Origin: CAWANF01 sp963783355
GTDB lineage: Bacteria > Bacteroidota > Rhodothermia > Balneolales > DATFMH01
NCBI GenBank assembly: GCA_963783355.1
Contig: CAWANF010000012.1
Location: forward strand, 193,410-257,409
Length of the DNA: 64,000 nt
Reading direction: 5' to 3'
Of this stretch, positions 25,699-34,024 are shown in pieces; within the stretch, counting starts at the first letter, position 1; each line of letters starts with the position of its first letter. The position numbers were made by a program, and so were the translations under genes. The notes under the pieces were generated by a model. The model made no database searches and was not told the origin of the DNA. It was given only the letters and a program-made list of their open reading frames with translations.

Positions 25699-27762
25699 TT
25701 ACCATACCTGAACCCGTTTATCAGCAGGAACATACATGCTGTCTCCGGTCTGTACATTAAATGCTTTATAGAATTGCGGCATATTGGTCACGACTCCGAT
25801 AGTACGATACCTTCCCGGAGAATGTGGATCGAGACGCAGTCTGTTTTCCAAAGCTTCCGGACGTGTATTAGCGCGCCAGATTCGGGCCCATGCCAGAAAG
25901 AAACGTTGATCTGGAGTAAATCCCTGTATCTTTCCTGGTTTTCCGTGTTTTTGATAATATTTCTGCAATGCAGCATAGGCGAGTGACAAGCCACCGTTAT
26001 CAGCAATATTTTCGCCGAGTGTCAGCTTTCCATTGATGTGCAGACTATCAAGTACCACGAATTGACTGTACTCATTTACCATTTCTTTAGCATGTTCTTC
26101 AAAGTTCTTTCGATCTTGCTTGGTCCACCAGTTATCCAGGTTCCCCTTACCGTCGTATTTACTTCCCTGATCATCAAATCCATGCGTCATTTCGTGGCCA
26201 ATAACAGCACCCATACCACCAAAATTCAAAGCGGCGTCAGCATTTGGATTAAAGAATGGTGGCTGAAGAATTCCGGCAGGGAACACGATTTCATTCATAT
26301 TCGGATTATAATAGGCATTGACTGTGGGAGGAGTCATATACCATTCGCTCCGATCAACCGGCTTGCCCAGTTTTGTAATCATGCGATGGTAATTGAATTT
26401 CCTGGATTGTTCAACATTGGCCAAATAGGAATTTTTCGTGATATTAACAGATGAATAATCAATCCATTTATCAGGATATCCAATCTTAGCTACGAAATCA
26501 TTCAATTTCTGGAGAGCCTTTTTCTTCGTGGCTTCACTCATCCATGTTGTTGATTCAATGCGATCTTTGAAGGCATCCTTAATATCATTAATCATTTCCA
26601 GGGCTTTAGTCTTTGCTTCTGGCGGAAATGCCTTTTTAACATATAACTGGCCTAGTGCGAACCCAATATCACCATTTATAGTACCAAGCACTCTCTTCCA
26701 TCTGGGCTCCATGGCTTTTCTTCCCTGCAGGGCCATCCCATAGAATTTAAAATCCTGTTCATCAAATGGTTTCGACAAATAGGGGGCATCAGCATTAATG
26801 GCATGCCACATCAGGTATGTTTTCCAATCGTCAATACTATATTTTTTTACCATTTTACCTAAATTTTCAACAAACTCAGGCTGTCTTACAATCACATCAT
26901 TTATATCTGCTGCACCAAGATTTTCAAGCTGTGACTTCCAATTCAAGTCGGGAGCTAACTTTTCTAATTGTGCAACAGTCATTTTGTGATACACTTTATC
27001 CGGATCTCTGCGTTCCACACGAGTCATGGAATGTTCGGCCAAATCTTTCTCCATAGCCATCACAATTCCGGCTTTTTTTGCAGCTATTTTGGCATCATCA
27101 CCCAACAATTCAAACATCTTCGTCAGGTGTTTTTCATATTCCTGCCGAATCTGAACCGAACGTTTGTCTTTTTTCAAATAATAATCCCGGTCAGGTAAGC
27201 CAAGTCCGCCCTGAGAAATGTAAGCAGCTTCCACTGTAGCGTTTTTGTCATCCTGGTTCACATAGAAACCATACATGGAACCAAGGCCCTGAGTGCGCAA
27301 TTCCGCAACCGTTTTTAATAGAGACGCCCGATTATCGATTTTATTAATCAATTCTTTCACTGGCAGAAACGGCTTAATTCCTTCCTCATCGATACGATTT
27401 GTATCCATACCGCTGAGGTAAAAATCTCCAACTTTTTGCTCAATGCTTCCAGGTTGGGTTTCTTCAGATGACGCTTTAAGCAGAATATCTTTGAGTATAT
27501 CGTTATTGTGATCCAGTAGTTCATTGAAACTGCTATACGAGCTTTTAGATGGAGGAACCGGATTATCTTTTAACCAGCCTCCATTCGCGTATACATAAAA
27601 ATCCTGGCTTGGACTAACCGCAGTATCCATATTTGCGAGGTTAAAGCCTTGATTTTTCTCCGTTTTTCCTTCCATTTTCTTGTTGGACTGTGAACAGGCG
27701 GCAAGCAGACTCATCGATAGTAACAGCATACCTGCGCCCCTCAATAGATGTAAATTTTTCAT
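25699..27762 (-). CDS. M13-family zinc metallopeptidase (neprilysin/PepO-like) lipoprotein
   Basis: This 687-residue protein begins with a lipoprotein signal ending 'SMSLLAACSQSN'. The N-terminal two-thirds is the helical M13 cap domain, including 'LPDRDYYL'. The catalytic domain has 'NEIVFPAGILQPPFF', the zinc motif 'VIGHEMTHGFDDQG' (HExxH) and the third ligand in 'GENIADNGGLSLAY'. The C-terminus 'NMPQFYKAF' to 'RVQVW' is typical of the family. It degrades oligopeptides outside the cytoplasm, probably membrane-anchored in the periplasm or on the surface. The gene is monocistronic with a strong terminator. Confidence 0.94.
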   Translation of the reverse strand: MKNLHLLRGAGMLLLSMSLLAACSQSNKKMEGKTEKNQGFNLANMDTAVSPSQDFYVYANGGWLKDNPVPPSKSSYSSFNELLDHNNDILKDILLKASSEETQPGSIEQKVGDFYLSGMDTNRIDEEGIKPFLPVKELINKIDNRASLLKTVAELRTQGLGSMYGFYVNQDDKNATVEAAYISQGGLGLPDRDYYLKKDKRSVQIRQEYEKHLTKMFELLGDDAKIAAKKAGIVMAMEKDLAEHSMTRVERRDPDKVYHKMTVAQLEKLAPDLNWKSQLENLGAADINDVIVRQPEFVENLGKMVKKYSIDDWKTYLMWHAINADAPYLSKPFDEQDFKFYGMALQGRKAMEPRWKRVLGTINGDIGFALGQLYVKKAFPPEAKTKALEMINDIKDAFKDRIESTTWMSEATKKKALQKLNDFVAKIGYPDKWIDYSSVNITKNSYLANVEQSRKFNYHRMITKLGKPVDRSEWYMTPPTVNAYYNPNMNEIVFPAGILQPPFFNPNADAALNFGGMGAVIGHEMTHGFDDQGSKYDGKGNLDNWWTKQDRKNFEEHAKEMVNEYSQFVVLDSLHINGKLTLGENIADNGGLSLAYAALQKYYQKHGKPGKIQGFTPDQRFFLAWARIWRANTRPEALENRLRLDPHSPGRYRTIGVVTNMPQFYKAFNVQTGDSMYVPADKRVQVW

Positions 27763-28070
27763 TTCGATTCTAGGATTTATAGTGATTGCTAAACAACTCT
27801 TTATGATTAGAGATCATCCTGCCTGTGTGACCTCAGATTACCTTATACTTATCTCAAATAGAAAAGTTTAAAAAGTTACAATAGTAAAAAACCTGATAAT
27901 CTACAATAAACTTGATTTCACTATCTCCACTCGCCCAAATTGATATTCCCATATTTTTCAATTTTTTATGTATCATAATCATTATCAATGTGATTATACT
28001 TTTTACAAATAACTTTATTCATAACGAATATTATATCATGCGGGCACAGTCAAATATTTTTTTCTCTGCG
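27763..28070. other. Divergent intergenic region
   Basis: This region separates the M13 peptidase from the next lipoprotein gene. A reading frame runs in from 27912, but its extra N-terminus is hydrophobic and unlike a normal signal, so I treat it as upstream sequence. No other feature is seen. Confidence 0.45.
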
Positions 28071-28568
28071 ATGAAACGTTTTTTAATCTTGTGTTCCTTT
28101 TTTTTAGTATCCTTGACCATTGGGTGCAAAAATCAAAAAACGAAAACCGAACAGAAACAAAATTTGGAAATCATAAAAGCAGTGAAACATGCCTACGGGC
28201 TGGAGAAAGATTTACGGGATCATGCTTCCGAATTTCATACCCGTGAACAGGTTTTGGAACATTTCAAACAGGGATTTGGAATTGATTTGGCCAACAGCCT
28301 CACGGATTATTCGTGGACAGGACATGAAATAGAGATTTCCGACAAAACGATGTCTCCTCCCGATTCTATCACCGTATTATCTAAAACGGAAGATTCAGCT
28401 GTTGTCTATTACCCTGTTCCTTCCGATTTACGAGCCTTATGGGGACTGAAGAAATACGCGATTGATAATCTCCGCAAAATTGATGGAGTATGGAAAATCT
28501 TCGAATCCAAAAATGTGGCTGCGATCCCCGCTCAAACAAAGAAAGATGCTAACTCTTCAAACCCATAA
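28071..28568 (+). CDS. Small lipoprotein of unknown function
   Basis: The ATG at 28071 starts a clear lipoprotein signal (MKRFLILCSFFLVSLTIGCK) with a cysteine at residue 19. The mature ~147 residues contain a helical region ('RDHASEFHTREQVLEHFKQG') and a beta-rich end ('DSAVVYYPVP', 'IDGVWKIFESKN'). This is reminiscent of small ligand-binding or inhibitor lipoproteins, but no family is recognised. It may be co-transcribed with the GH78 gene 107 bp downstream. Confidence 0.65.
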   Translation: MKRFLILCSFFLVSLTIGCKNQKTKTEQKQNLEIIKAVKHAYGLEKDLRDHASEFHTREQVLEHFKQGFGIDLANSLTDYSWTGHEIEISDKTMSPPDSITVLSKTEDSAVVYYPVPSDLRALWGLKKYAIDNLRKIDGVWKIFESKNVAAIPAQTKKDANSSNP

Positions 28569-28675
28569 AAATATATTTCCGGGATGTTAACGTTAAAAAT
28601 GGTCAAATTCCTTATTTATTTGGCAGATTAAACGGACCTAAACTATAAATAAAATTCTTGGTATCGATTTAAATA

Positions 28676-30877
28676 ATGGAAAAAGAGATCAATACGTTCA
28701 ACTCCATAAAACGGAAAACATTACTATTTCCTCGATTGCAAAACCTGGCTCGCCTGAGTTTCATTTTAATTGTATTTTCACTTTTTTCTGTTTTCAATCC
28801 ACTTCCAGGTTTTGCACAGAATACTCCGAAAGGGTTATTGACGGAACTTTTACGCAACCCTGCAAAAACTACATTTACGACTGAACATCCTCACTTTTCA
28901 TGGATAGTTCCTACTACTCATCAGGGCGATTATCAAACAGCTTACCAAATTATCGTAACCAGCAGCCGTAAAAAACTGGCATTGGAAACCGAAGTCTTTT
29001 GGAATACGGGCAAAATTAAATCAAATCAATCCACGAATATTCGATATTCAGGAAAGGCTCTGAAACCGAACAGTACCTATTTCTGGCAAGTGAGAACCTG
29101 GAATTATCGCGAAGAGCCTTCGGGATTTTCAAAACCACAGGAATTTAAGACTGCCGGACTTCTAAACGAGTTTAAAATCAACGATGAGCCAGTTATTACC
29201 ACCCCGGTGACGCCAATCAAAATCTTAAAAAAAACTTCTGGATATTACTTCATTGATTTTGGAAAAGATGCTTATTCATGGCTGCGACTGACATTAAATG
29301 CAAAATCAGCAGGCAAATTAATGGTTCGCTTTGGTGAAAAAGCCGAAGACAATGCTATTGATCGACATCCGGGAGGCACTATCCGCTATGCCGACACTAC
29401 CGTCGTTTTAAAACCGGGCAGGCATACTTATAACATTCACACAAGTCCGAATTATAGAAATACGCATGGAAGCGCCGTCCCCGTTCCGGAACATTTAGGA
29501 GTTCTATTACCATTCAGATATGTTGAAATTGAAGGATCTCCTGCCGCTATAAAGAAATCCATGATCCGTCAAATAACCGTTCATGAACCCTTTGACGATA
29601 GTGCGTCCTATTTTAAATCGTCAAATGCCACACTCAATGAAGTCTGGAACCTGTGCAAATATTCGATCAAGGCCACATCGGCGTTCGGACTCTATATCGA
29701 TGGTGACCGTGAACGAACACCTTACGAAGCGGACGCCTATATCAATCAGCTGGGACATTATTCGGTGGACAGAAGTTATGCCATGGCACGCCGCACAGAA
29801 CAATATCTTCTGAAACATCCCACCTGGCCGACGGAATGGAAATTTCATTCCATTTTTACCGCCTATGCCGATTATATGTACACCGGTAACGAAGAGTTAT
29901 TACGACACGACTATCCAATTCTGCAATCGAAGCTCCTGCAAAAATATGCCCGTCCCGATGGGCTGCTTGATACACATGAACTTCGCGATATCGTCGATTG
30001 GCCAGGCCATGAACGCGATGGCTATGTTATGAAACCGGTCAATACCGTTGTTAACGCTTTTTACTATCGATCTTTAATTGAAATGTCTGATATTGCGCAA
30101 GCTATTGGCAAACATAGTGACGCAATGCGCTACCTCGAACAGGCAAAACAATTAAAAAAAGTATTCAACGAAAAATTATTTGATTTAAAAACCGGTCTAT
30201 ATATTGATGGAATCGGAACAAATCACTCGGCCGATCATGCAAACTTCTTCCCGTTGGCCTTCGGACTTGTACCCGGTGCCCGTCAGGCTAACATCGTGAA
30301 ATTTCTTGATTCCAAAGGCATGGCGCCATCCGTTTATGGAGCTCAATATTTATTGACCGCACTTTATGACGCAGGAGCATCGAATGAAGCTCTTCATTTA
30401 ATGACATCCCATTCTATTCGCAGCTGGTACAACATGATTAAAGTCGGTTCAACAATTACGCTCGAAGCATGGGATATGAAATTCAAAAATAATCTGGACT
30501 GGAATCACGCCTGGGGAGCGGCCCCGGCAAATATCATTCCACGTTACCTCATGGGGGTTAGGCCATTAGAACCGGGTTTTGCCAAAGCATTAATTGCTCC
30601 ACAGCCGGGTACTTTAAAGATGGCAAGCGGCAAGTTTCCAACAATACGCGGCCCCATTTACGTTAGCTTTGTTAACCAACCAGAACGTTCATTTAAAATG
30701 GATTTCACGACTCCGGCTAATATGAACACTCGTGTTGAGATTCCGGATTTAGGGAGCGAGTCTAACTATATAAGCATAAACGGAAAATCCATTAAAGGTA
30801 AGATTGAAAATCATAAAGTCATTGTCGATTTGCCTGCAGGTCATTATGTTATTCAACGTAAAGCCGGCCTGAAATAA
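28676..30877 (+). CDS. Secreted alpha-L-rhamnosidase, family GH78
   Basis: A long signal peptide ends near 'FNPLPGFAQN'. An N-terminal Fn3-like region ('TTFTTEHPHFSWIVPTTHQG', then 'PNSTYFWQVRTW') and a beta-sandwich precede the (alpha/alpha)6 catalytic domain, which carries the motif 'DGDRERTPYEADAYINQLGH'. That motif matches the GH78 catalytic Asp/Glu loop, and the later 'GSTITLEAWDMK' supplies the second acidic residue. A C-terminal beta-domain ends the protein. It releases terminal L-rhamnose from plant or bacterial glycans. No transporter or rhamnose catabolic gene is adjacent. Confidence 0.9.
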   Translation: MEKEINTFNSIKRKTLLFPRLQNLARLSFILIVFSLFSVFNPLPGFAQNTPKGLLTELLRNPAKTTFTTEHPHFSWIVPTTHQGDYQTAYQIIVTSSRKKLALETEVFWNTGKIKSNQSTNIRYSGKALKPNSTYFWQVRTWNYREEPSGFSKPQEFKTAGLLNEFKINDEPVITTPVTPIKILKKTSGYYFIDFGKDAYSWLRLTLNAKSAGKLMVRFGEKAEDNAIDRHPGGTIRYADTTVVLKPGRHTYNIHTSPNYRNTHGSAVPVPEHLGVLLPFRYVEIEGSPAAIKKSMIRQITVHEPFDDSASYFKSSNATLNEVWNLCKYSIKATSAFGLYIDGDRERTPYEADAYINQLGHYSVDRSYAMARRTEQYLLKHPTWPTEWKFHSIFTAYADYMYTGNEELLRHDYPILQSKLLQKYARPDGLLDTHELRDIVDWPGHERDGYVMKPVNTVVNAFYYRSLIEMSDIAQAIGKHSDAMRYLEQAKQLKKVFNEKLFDLKTGLYIDGIGTNHSADHANFFPLAFGLVPGARQANIVKFLDSKGMAPSVYGAQYLLTALYDAGASNEALHLMTSHSIRSWYNMIKVGSTITLEAWDMKFKNNLDWNHAWGAAPANIIPRYLMGVRPLEPGFAKALIAPQPGTLKMASGKFPTIRGPIYVSFVNQPERSFKMDFTTPANMNTRVEIPDLGSESNYISINGKSIKGKIENHKVIVDLPAGHYVIQRKAGLK

Positions 30878-31032
30878 TATTTCGTTTGGTCTGGACAAAT
30901 GAGCATTTATTTCTGTCACCATTCCCGGTTCTTTAAATAAAAGATGCAATAAATTCGTGAAATTTGGCGTTTATATACCGAGATTCATATATTTTTTCAT
31001 AAGAATTAATGACCATTTATTCTTATGAAAAT

Positions 31033-31248
31033 ATGAAACGGAAAATTGTCGGATTTCATCAGGATGAATTGGATGACTGGGTTGCGGATTTGGAATGCGG
31101 ACACACTCAACATGTTCGTCACAACCCTCCATGGATGAATCGCCCCTGGGTTATAACTAAAGAAGGAAGACAAAAATATCTCGGTTTTGAACTGGACTGT
31201 AAGGACTGTGATTACGAAAAAACTTCTATCCGGCAAGAAGAAATTTGA
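31033..31248 (+). CDS. DUF3565 small protein
   Basis: The ATG at 31033 gives a protein of ~71 residues with the DUF3565 pattern 'KRKIVGFHQDELDDWVADLE', 'CGHTQHVRHNPPW' and 'FELDCKDCD'. Conserved cysteines and histidines (CGH, C-x-x-C) suggest zinc binding. The frame also opens at 31009, but the conserved start begins at MKRK. The function is unknown; members occur as single small genes in many proteobacteria and relatives. Confidence 0.85.
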   Translation: MKRKIVGFHQDELDDWVADLECGHTQHVRHNPPWMNRPWVITKEGRQKYLGFELDCKDCDYEKTSIRQEEI

Positions 31249-31441
31249 ATATTTGTACATTAATGTATTTTTGAGCACATTTATTCTTCTTGTAATTAAA
31301 AAATTAGTAGAAATGATTAGCATTCCATATATTTCGGATTAAATGGTCCGAAATATATTTGACAATATCACACCAGGTTATATTTTAAGATCTTCAGGTT
31401 ATTTTGACTGAAAAATAAATTTTGAACAGGATTTTTTTATC

Positions 31442-33259
31442 ATGCAAAATTACGCTCACTTATTCCATATCCCCGTTATGGGAACCGGCCATTCGGTTGA
31501 CACACCAATACGAGTTGCTCCATACGGTATTTCTTCGGTAATCTCCATTGTTGATGATTTACTATTGGAAAAGATCCGGAAATATTATTGTCGGACATTT
31601 AACCTGCCGTATACCAACATTCCACGAAAGGATCCCGATGGACGTGCAAAACGAATCACGGCATACCTGGAAACGGTCCAGGAAATTGTAAATCTCAAAA
31701 TGGAAGCCATCAGAAATCAACCCTTTTTCGAAAAGAATGAAAAAGAGAAATATTTTGAGCTTCTGCCTGCCGAGAGCCCTCAGCGTAAATTGTATGATCA
31801 ATTTTTGTCGATGAAAGACAGTGTAGAACGCAGTAATCTGGCGACGAAACTGAATGACATGATGCATCCCGGTTCCATTGATGTAAATATCATGGCAAAA
31901 GTCGACCGAATTACCTTCGATAATAATGATCAACCCCTGAGTTCTGAATATACCGATGCCAATGCTGCTCTTCGGGGATTTGCCAATAGCAGTCTTCATT
32001 CAGGCCTGGTGTTATCAGCCGGTTTCAATCCGAATTTATATGGATATCTGACACAGTTTCGTGATTTCTATCGTGATAAAACGGGTGATATAAGGAAAAA
32101 AATCATTCTTAAAGTCAGTGATTTTCGTTCTGCGCTGATCCAGGGAAAATATCTGGCTAAAAAAGGATTGGAAGTTTTTGAATTTAGAATTGAATCGGGT
32201 TTGAATTGCGGTGGACATGCATTTCCATCCGACGGACACTTACTGCCGGTACTCCTGCAGGAATTTAAGGAAAAAAGAGAACAGCTAGTCCAGCAATTTC
32301 AGCCTATGGTTGAAAAATTCTATGAGGAAATGGGCTGGGAATATCCTGAGAAAAAAGCTGATAATATACCGCTGATTACGGTTCAGGGGGGTATTGGTAC
32401 CAATGGCGAACTTCGCCGGTTGATGGAAGATTTCGGGATGGATTCGACGGGCTGGGGAAGTCCTTTTTTACTGGTTCCCGAAGCTACCTGCGTTGATAAT
32501 CCCACCCGGGAATTATTAAAAGATGCCGGAGAAGAAGATTTGTATCTGAGTAATGTCTCCCCCCTGGGCGTGCCTTTTAATAATGTTCGTAACTCTGGTT
32601 CTGAAAAATGGACCAAAGAACGTTCATTAGGCAAAAAACCCGGATCAGCATGTCCAAAAGGATATCTGCAATCGAATACAGAATTTACTGTTAACCCGAT
32701 TTGTACAGCCTCAACTCAGTACCAATTATTAAAGATCGACCAAATCCTTCATATGGATATCGTTGATGAGGAAAAAGAAAAGATGAAAGAACGCGTAATG
32801 GATAAAACCTGTCTTTGTGATCACCTCGGCAATGGTGCTCTTATCTCATTGGGACTTATCCAGGAAGAACGCGCTCCACAAGCAATTTGCCCGGGACCGA
32901 ACATCGCTTATTTCAAGGGTGTTTATTCCCTGATTGAAATGGTTAATCATATTTATGGAAGAGGAAAATCATTAGTCTCTTCGGAACGTCCACATATGTT
33001 TGCTAAAGAAATCAAACTATATGTCGATTATTTTAAAAGAATGATAGACGATTTTGATGGTTCCAAAAAGGCATACAAAACCATGGAACGATTTAAATCA
33101 AATCTGTTAAACGGAATGGAATTCTGTCTGAATATAGCGACTCGAAAACCCTATGAAGATGAAAACCTCGCTTCTATTTTAGAATATGTAGAAGAACAGA
33201 AAACGCGACTTTTGCATCTGTTTGAATTGCTTGAGATGAAGGAATTAGCATTATCCTGA
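31442..33259 (+). CDS. Large cysteine-rich protein of unknown function, possible TIM-barrel
   Basis: This is a 605-residue cytoplasmic protein without a signal peptide. The middle contains 'LITVQGGIGTNGELRRLMED' and 'TGWGSPFLLVPEATCVDNP', reminiscent of FMN-binding TIM-barrel enzymes such as nitronate monooxygenases. The C-terminal half has repeated cysteines ('GSACPKGYL', 'NPICTAS', 'DKTCLCDHLGNGAL', 'AICPGPN') that could bind iron-sulfur or zinc. I do not recognise a named family, and the TIM-barrel guess is weak. It has its own terminator and no operon partner. Confidence 0.6.
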   Translation: MQNYAHLFHIPVMGTGHSVDTPIRVAPYGISSVISIVDDLLLEKIRKYYCRTFNLPYTNIPRKDPDGRAKRITAYLETVQEIVNLKMEAIRNQPFFEKNEKEKYFELLPAESPQRKLYDQFLSMKDSVERSNLATKLNDMMHPGSIDVNIMAKVDRITFDNNDQPLSSEYTDANAALRGFANSSLHSGLVLSAGFNPNLYGYLTQFRDFYRDKTGDIRKKIILKVSDFRSALIQGKYLAKKGLEVFEFRIESGLNCGGHAFPSDGHLLPVLLQEFKEKREQLVQQFQPMVEKFYEEMGWEYPEKKADNIPLITVQGGIGTNGELRRLMEDFGMDSTGWGSPFLLVPEATCVDNPTRELLKDAGEEDLYLSNVSPLGVPFNNVRNSGSEKWTKERSLGKKPGSACPKGYLQSNTEFTVNPICTASTQYQLLKIDQILHMDIVDEEKEKMKERVMDKTCLCDHLGNGALISLGLIQEERAPQAICPGPNIAYFKGVYSLIEMVNHIYGRGKSLVSSERPHMFAKEIKLYVDYFKRMIDDFDGSKKAYKTMERFKSNLLNGMEFCLNIATRKPYEDENLASILEYVEEQKTRLLHLFELLEMKELALS

Positions 33260-33265
33260 ATTTCC

Positions 33266-33291
33266 AAAGGCCGTTTAAAACGGCCTTTTTT
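33266..33291 (+). terminator. Rho-independent terminator
   Basis: A symmetrical stem around AAAGGCCGTTTAAAACGGCCTTTTT lies 7 bases after the preceding stop codon and ends in a T-run. Confidence 0.88.
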
Positions 33292-33382
33292 ATTTCCTGC
33301 CCGATATTTTTCTTCTCAATTAATATTTTAACTTGAATGAAACAGGTTTAGTGAATGTTTATTAACTAACAATCACAAAAGC

Positions 33383-33943
33383 ATGATCTCAAATAGAATA
33401 TTATACCTGCTTTGTTTGCCTTTGATTGTACTTTTAATTCCCGCAAACAAGGCTTCCGCGCAAGCCCAAAAAGGAGGGCTAATGTCGATAAAAATTACCA
33501 GTTCCGCTTTTACACAAAACGGGAATATTCCAAAAAAATATTCTTGCGATGGCGTGAATGTATCACTACCGTTATCGTGGACCGATGCCCCATCCGATAC
33601 CAAAAGTTTTGCGATCATTGTTGAAGATCCTGACGCCCCTTCTAAAACGTGGATACATTGGGTCATTTTTAACATCCCTCCTGCTGATACTTCATTATCG
33701 GAGCATTTTCCGACACTGAAGGAAATGTCGAATGGCATAAGGCAGGGAACCAACGATTTCAGGAATATTGGGTATGGAGGCCCATGCCCGCCATCAGGAA
33801 CACATCGGTACTTCATTAAAATTTATGCCCTGAATATGATGCTGAAAATTCCCGCAGGCAGCACTAAACAACAACTGGAACTGGCAATGAAAGGGCATAT
33901 ACTGGCGGAAGGTGAACTTTTAGGAAAATATTCCAGGCAATAA
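33383..33943 (+). CDS. Secreted PEBP/YbhB-family protein
   Basis: This 186-residue protein has an N-terminal signal peptide ('LLCLPLIVLLIPANKASAQ'). The phosphatidylethanolamine-binding-like domain follows, with 'KYSCDGVNVSLPLSWTDAPS', 'DPDAPSKTWIHWVIFNIP' and 'YGGPCPPSGTHRYFIKIYAL'. These are the ligand-pocket motifs of the bacterial YbhB/YbcL branch. Their role is not well known; an inhibitor or small-ligand-binding function has been suggested for the family. This one is exported. Confidence 0.9.
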   Translation: MISNRILYLLCLPLIVLLIPANKASAQAQKGGLMSIKITSSAFTQNGNIPKKYSCDGVNVSLPLSWTDAPSDTKSFAIIVEDPDAPSKTWIHWVIFNIPPADTSLSEHFPTLKEMSNGIRQGTNDFRNIGYGGPCPPSGTHRYFIKIYALNMMLKIPAGSTKQQLELAMKGHILAEGELLGKYSRQ

Positions 33944-34024
33944 TTATTCCCGGACCACGAATCTTCATTTTATTTTTGCTGCCACTTCTTTTTCCTTATT
34001 AATGGAATAATTACATTCTTCCAG

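Noticed and set aside
27912..28070. N-terminal extension of the lipoprotein gene
   Set aside because: The extra 53 residues contain an isoleucine-rich stretch before a normal lipoprotein signal; the internal ATG gives a standard lipoprotein.
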